Assembly: GCF_018130065.1 (NCBI RefSeq)
Contig: NZ_JAFCME010000004.1
Coordinates: 248,001-312,000, forward strand
Direction: 5' to 3'
Length of the DNA stretch: 64,000 nt
Source: Bradyrhizobium sp. AUGA SZCCT0158
Lineage (GTDB): Bacteria; Pseudomonadota; Alphaproteobacteria; Rhizobiales; Xanthobacteraceae
In this document: positions 60,898-64,000 of the stretch, in pieces
Position numbering within the stretch: the first letter of the stretch is position 1
How the letters are laid out: each line of letters begins with the position of its first letter
The notes under the pieces: model-generated
Seen by the model: the letters and a program-made list of their open reading frames with translations, nothing else
Database searches by the model: none
Told to the model about the DNA's origin: nothing
Position numbers and translations under genes: made by a program

Positions 60898-62148
60898 CTA
60901 CTCGCCTGCGATTTGCAGCCGCGGCTGCTTTCCCGTTTCGATCCCGCGCAGCCGCGCCTCTTCACGCGCGATGTAGTCGCGCGTCATCGGGACGATGCCC
61001 TGGCGCTTGGTGAGCTGGATCTGGAAATTCATCAGGTTCTGCTTGCGGAACGACATCTCCGACGCGGCCAGGTAGAATTCCCACATTCGGGCGAAGCGTT
61101 CGTCGTAAAGCCGTACAGCCTCTTCGCGCCGCGCCATGAAGCGCTCGCGCCAGGCTTTCAGCGTCTCCGCATAGTGCAGCCGAAGGATTTCGATATCACA
61201 GACCAGAAGCCCGGCGCTCTCGATCGCCGGCATCACTTCGGACATCGCGGGGATGTAGCCACCCGGGAAAATATACTTGGTGATCCAGGGGCTGGTCACG
61301 TCGGGGCCGGTCGAGCGGCCGATCGAGTGCAGCACGATGATCCCGTCGTCGCTGAGCAACTCGGCGCATCGCTTGAAGAAGGTTTCATAAAACCCGACGC
61401 CGACATGCTCGAACATCCCGACCGACACGATCCGGTCGAACGGACCGGGAATGTCGCGGTAGTCGCTGAGCAGGAATTTCGCCTGATGGCCCAGCTTTTT
61501 CTCCCCGGCGCGGGCGTTCGCGACCTGCAATTGCTCGGTCGAGAGCGTGATGCCGGTAACATCGGCGCCGGTCATCTCGGCCAGATAGAGCCCAAGGCCG
61601 CCCCAGCCCGAGCCGATGTCGAGCACGCGGTCGCCGCGCCCGATTCGGAGCTTGGCGGCGAGGTGGCGCTTCTTGGCCAACTGGGCATCATCCAGCATGG
61701 CATCCGGCGTCTCGAAGTAGGCGCAGCTATATTGTTTGTCGGCGTCCAGGAAGAGCGAGTAGAGCCGCCCGTCGAGATCATAATGATGCGCGACATTGTT
61801 TCGTGACCTGCCGCGCCAGTTGAACTGACTGATGTGCCGGGCGAGATAGCGCATCCACCATTGCAGCCGTGCCCATTGCGGCACCATGGCCGGCTGATCG
61901 AGCAGGATCGCCAGCGCGTCTGCGATCGAGCCATTTTCGACCACGAACGTGCCGTCCATATAGGCTTCGCCCAGCGCCAGTTCGGGATTGAGGAGGATCC
62001 GCCGTTCGGTGCGCCGGCTCAGAAACCGGGCCGATACCGGCCACCCGGTGCCGTCGCCGCAGGTAAATGTGGTCCCGCTCGCGGCCGTGAATGTCATCGT
62101 GCCGCGGCGGATGAACTGTCCCAGGAAATAACGCAACAAACGATCCAT
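60898..62148 (-). CDS. cfa: Cyclopropane-fatty-acyl-phospholipid synthase
   Basis: 416-residue SAM-dependent enzyme that adds a methylene bridge to unsaturated phospholipid acyl chains. Motifs: LNPELALGEAYMDGTFVVENG, HHYDLDGRLYSLFLDADKQYSCAYFETPD, VLDIGSGWGGLGLYLAE (SAM), and the C-terminal FPGGYIPAMSEV and RMWEFYLAASEMSFR. The start is the ATG at 62148 (MDRLLRYF). Membrane-associated from the cytosol. Helps acid and stress tolerance in relatives. Confidence 0.93.
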   Translation of the reverse strand: MDRLLRYFLGQFIRRGTMTFTAASGTTFTCGDGTGWPVSARFLSRRTERRILLNPELALGEAYMDGTFVVENGSIADALAILLDQPAMVPQWARLQWWMRYLARHISQFNWRGRSRNNVAHHYDLDGRLYSLFLDADKQYSCAYFETPDAMLDDAQLAKKRHLAAKLRIGRGDRVLDIGSGWGGLGLYLAEMTGADVTGITLSTEQLQVANARAGEKKLGHQAKFLLSDYRDIPGPFDRIVSVGMFEHVGVGFYETFFKRCAELLSDDGIIVLHSIGRSTGPDVTSPWITKYIFPGGYIPAMSEVMPAIESAGLLVCDIEILRLHYAETLKAWRERFMARREEAVRLYDERFARMWEFYLAASEMSFRKQNLMNFQIQLTKRQGIVPMTRDYIAREEARLRGIETGKQPRLQIAGE

Positions 62149-62402
62149 CAAAGCACCAATGGAACGACCGGCCCGTTACAACCGACGCACGGCGGGAACA
62201 AAGGTTCCAATGTGCGTCATCAGATCATAGTTGTGATCAGCCCGACGCGCTAGGGCCTTGGAGTCAAAGCGGATATTCCCAAATGTGGAGATCACGCAGT
62301 TGCGTCACAAGTGAGCTTCCATTCGTAGGATAATCGGCTAAAAGGTGGACCGCCGCCGGCGGTGTGCGACGCTGGAAGCGATTCCAATTGGAGAAGCAGG
62401 GA

Positions 62403-63452
62403 ATGTTGAGCCGAGCGCTCAGTCTGGCGACGGTGACGCTTCTGGTCGGCTGTCTCACGGCGGGGGCTGAAAACCTGGACTCCGGCAAGACCCCTTCCCA
62501 GCTCTTCTCAGGCACCTGCGCCGCCTGCCACAAGAGCCCTCGCGGCCTGTTGAAGAACGTGTCGCCGTCGTCGCTGCCCGGCTTCCTGCGCCAGCACTAC
62601 ACCACCAGCGGCGAGATGGCCGGGGTGCTCGCTTCGTTCCTGATATCGAATGGCGCGGCCGACGCGCGCTTTCAGAGCAAGGATCAGCCGAAGACCGATG
62701 CGGCAAAGGGCGCCAAGCAAGAGGCTGCCAGGCCGGATCAGCCCGGCCGTCGGCAACATCCCGCCGCGACGCAAGAGGCATCCCGGCCCGACGCCGATGG
62801 CCTCACGCCGCAAGGCCCCGGACGCGACGGCAAGCGACGGCCGGGCCAGCAGCCGCCCGATGCCGCAAGGCCTGCCGATGGCCAGACGCCGCAGGCCGCG
62901 ACCGACAGCAAAACGGGCGCCAAGCAGAAGCTCGGCAAGCGTGGCAAACCTGCCGAAGAGCAGCCGAAACCGGACGAGGCGGCCAAGGAAGAAGCCAAGC
63001 ACGAAACCGCCAAGGTGGATGCCGGCGAAAAGCCTGAAGCCGCCAAGCCGGTGGGCGAGGGCATCTCTGACCCGAGCAAGTCTGAAACGGGCAAACCTGA
63101 AACAGGCAAATCTGAAGCAGAAGCAAGCAAGTCTGAAGCGAGCAAGCCTGAATCAGCCAAGTCCGAGACCGCCAAGGTCGATGCGCCCAGGGAAACCGGC
63201 GGCAGCGAATCAACGCCGCTGCGGCCTGATCCAGTCCCGCCGGTCACGCCCGCGCCAGCGGCCGCCGCACCGACCCCGAGCGGTACATCAGAACCAGCCG
63301 CGATCCCGAAAGAGCCAGCCGCGATCCCAAGCCCATCGGCGCCTGCCGCAGCAACTGCGCCGGCCACTCCGTCCGAAGTGACGGCATCTGCGCCGCCGCC
63401 TCCACCGCCGATTGCGCCGGCCGGGCCGCCCGCACCACCCATTTCTCAATAG
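62403..63452 (+). CDS. c-type-cytochrome-like protein with low-complexity tail
   Basis: About 349 residues. N-terminal signal or lipoprotein signal (MLSRALSLATVTLLVGCLTA, with LVGC as a possible lipobox), then one CxxCH haem motif in TCAACHKSPRG and a helical stretch LPGFLRQHYTTSGEMAGVL with a Met that may be the axial ligand. The remaining ~240 residues are low-complexity: Pro/Ala/Lys/Glu, with serial KSETGKPETGKSEAE-like units (63075-63180) and a poly-Pro end. The tail might span the wall or bind partners. The ATG at 62403 is preceded by GGAGAAGCAGGG. No cytochrome oxidase genes nearby. Confidence 0.72.
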   Translation: MLSRALSLATVTLLVGCLTAGAENLDSGKTPSQLFSGTCAACHKSPRGLLKNVSPSSLPGFLRQHYTTSGEMAGVLASFLISNGAADARFQSKDQPKTDAAKGAKQEAARPDQPGRRQHPAATQEASRPDADGLTPQGPGRDGKRRPGQQPPDAARPADGQTPQAATDSKTGAKQKLGKRGKPAEEQPKPDEAAKEEAKHETAKVDAGEKPEAAKPVGEGISDPSKSETGKPETGKSEAEASKSEASKPESAKSETAKVDAPRETGGSESTPLRPDPVPPVTPAPAAAAPTPSGTSEPAAIPKEPAAIPSPSAPAAATAPATPSEVTASAPPPPPPIAPAGPPAPPISQ

Positions 63453-63493
63453 TCTACCGACCCAACTTTCCTCGCTGATCTTGCTCGATCAAT

Positions 63494-63517
63494 TCTAGAG
63501 TAATACTCTAGAGTATT
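63494..63517. promoter_or_regulatory. Overlapping palindromic operators upstream of tetR
   Basis: TCTAGAGTAATACTCTAGA (63494-63512) is a perfect 19-bp palindrome and AATACTCTAGAGTATT (63502-63517) overlaps it. Three AGAGTA-type half-sites result. They end 28 bp before the start of the TetR gene, the place for an autoregulatory operator. Confidence 0.65.
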
Positions 63518-63545
63518 GGTCTACTCGGAATGCGGGGTTGGCGTA

Positions 63546-64000
63546 GTGACCACGGCGCGCGAGGATCTGCTGGCGGCGGGATTGGCGGTGTTCGACCGCG
63601 ACGGCTTTGAGGGCGCAACCGTGGCCGCCATTCGAACCCGTGCGCGCGCGTCCAACGGCAGCTTCTTCCATTTCTTCGGATCGAAGAAGGAACTGGCCGG
63701 CACGCTGTTCCTGGAAATCCTCGGCCGCTATCACGCCGCGGTACTCGCTGGGATCGACGAATCTTGCGGTGCCAGGCAAGGCGTGGCGCGGCTGATTCAT
63801 GCGCATCTTGACTGGGTCGTGAACAACCGGCGCGAGGCGCGTTATCTGTTCGAGATTTCGCGCAGCGAATGGACCGAAGAAATCCGTGGTGCGCAGCGCG
63901 CGCAGAATTCGCGTCTCGCCGAGGCCGTCGAGCGCTGGCGCGCGCCGCTGATCGCGCGCGGCGAATTGCTGCCGATGACGGCGACCTTGTTCTTCAGTCA
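63546..64000 (+). CDS. TetR/AcrR family regulator (3' end outside window)
   Basis: The first ~151 residues, read from a GTG at 63546 to the window end (no stop). The HTH is VAAIRTRARASNGSFFHFFGSKKELAGTLF, a normal TetR recognition helix with FFHFF in place of the usual YYHF; it is followed by the start of the ligand domain (YHAAVLAGIDESC ... LFEISRSEWTEEI). The palindrome 28 bp upstream suggests self-control. GCGGGG upstream of the GTG is a weak ribosome binding site. The controlled target lies outside the window or is the gene itself. Confidence 0.8.
   Translation, partial: MTTAREDLLAAGLAVFDRDGFEGATVAAIRTRARASNGSFFHFFGSKKELAGTLFLEILGRYHAAVLAGIDESCGARQGVARLIHAHLDWVVNNRREARYLFEISRSEWTEEIRGAQRAQNSRLAEAVERWRAPLIARGELLPMTATLFFS

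Overview
The window is a high-GC alphaproteobacterial chromosome segment, most likely Bradyrhizobium or a close relative in the Nitrobacteraceae. The evidence is the block dnaB-alr ... radA-cvpA-purF-SDR on one strand, several LIV-type and TrpX-type ABC solute-binding proteins, tandem PAS_5 proteins, many DNA-repeat hairpins that read as reversed or palindromic copies of 'GTCGTCCCGGC...GCCGGGACCCATAC', and an IS1182-type insertion sequence. No tRNA, rRNA, CRISPR array or prophage was seen.

Region by region. 1-9.1 kb: end of an M20 amidohydrolase, an IlvD/Edd dehydratase, a GNAT enzyme, a HAD phosphatase, an SDR with a non-canonical active site, a Nu-class-like GST, a divergent tetR/VOC pair with palindromic operators, a DsbB-like protein with a DUF5993 partner, an ArsC/Spx-like reductase and two tandem PAS_5 proteins. 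9.3-14.0 kb: a complete LIV-type ABC operon (livG, livF, binding protein, livH, livM). 14.1-15.8 kb: a DUF47 (OrfA-like) gene and a Pit phosphate transporter behind a Pho-box-like site. 15.9-18 kb: a guanidine-II (mini-ykkC) riboswitch leading an SMR guanidinium exporter (gdx/sugE), divergent from prfC. 18.2-22 kb: exported protein, NnrU, PanB, acyl-CoA synthetase. 22.1-24.8 kb: an 8-repeat protein with Ca-binding-like motifs. 25.9-29.9 kb: yfgM-like, short lipoprotein, der, TetA-type MFS. 30-35.4 kb: poxB, an orphan LIV binding protein, an NHL-repeat protein, an SDR.

35.5-60.1 kb is mostly minus strand. It contains purF, cvpA and radA (with a GTTC-N7-GTTC SOS-type site), then about 18 kb of accessory genes: threonine synthase-like enzyme, two class III cyclases, SPFH protein, TauE/SafE exporter, alpha/beta hydrolase, a frameshifted GFA gene, cupin, membrane-fused spermidine-synthase-like protein, a serine hydrolase cut by an in-frame amber codon, a TrpX-type binding protein, the IS element and exonuclease III. 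Then come alr and dnaB. In related rhizobia alr and radA are neighbours, so this interval looks like an inserted or relocated block. 60.4-64 kb: a 40-residue Flp-pilin-like peptide beside a perfect CRP-type palindrome, cyclopropane fatty acid synthase, a c-type-cytochrome-like protein with a low-complexity tail, and the start of a TetR regulator behind a strong palindrome.

The best regulatory signals are the guanidine-II riboswitch, the SOS-type site before radA, the Pho-box-like site before orfA-pit, the CRP-type site at 60559 and two TetR-type operator regions. All functional statements come from reading the sequence and general family knowledge; no database search was run.
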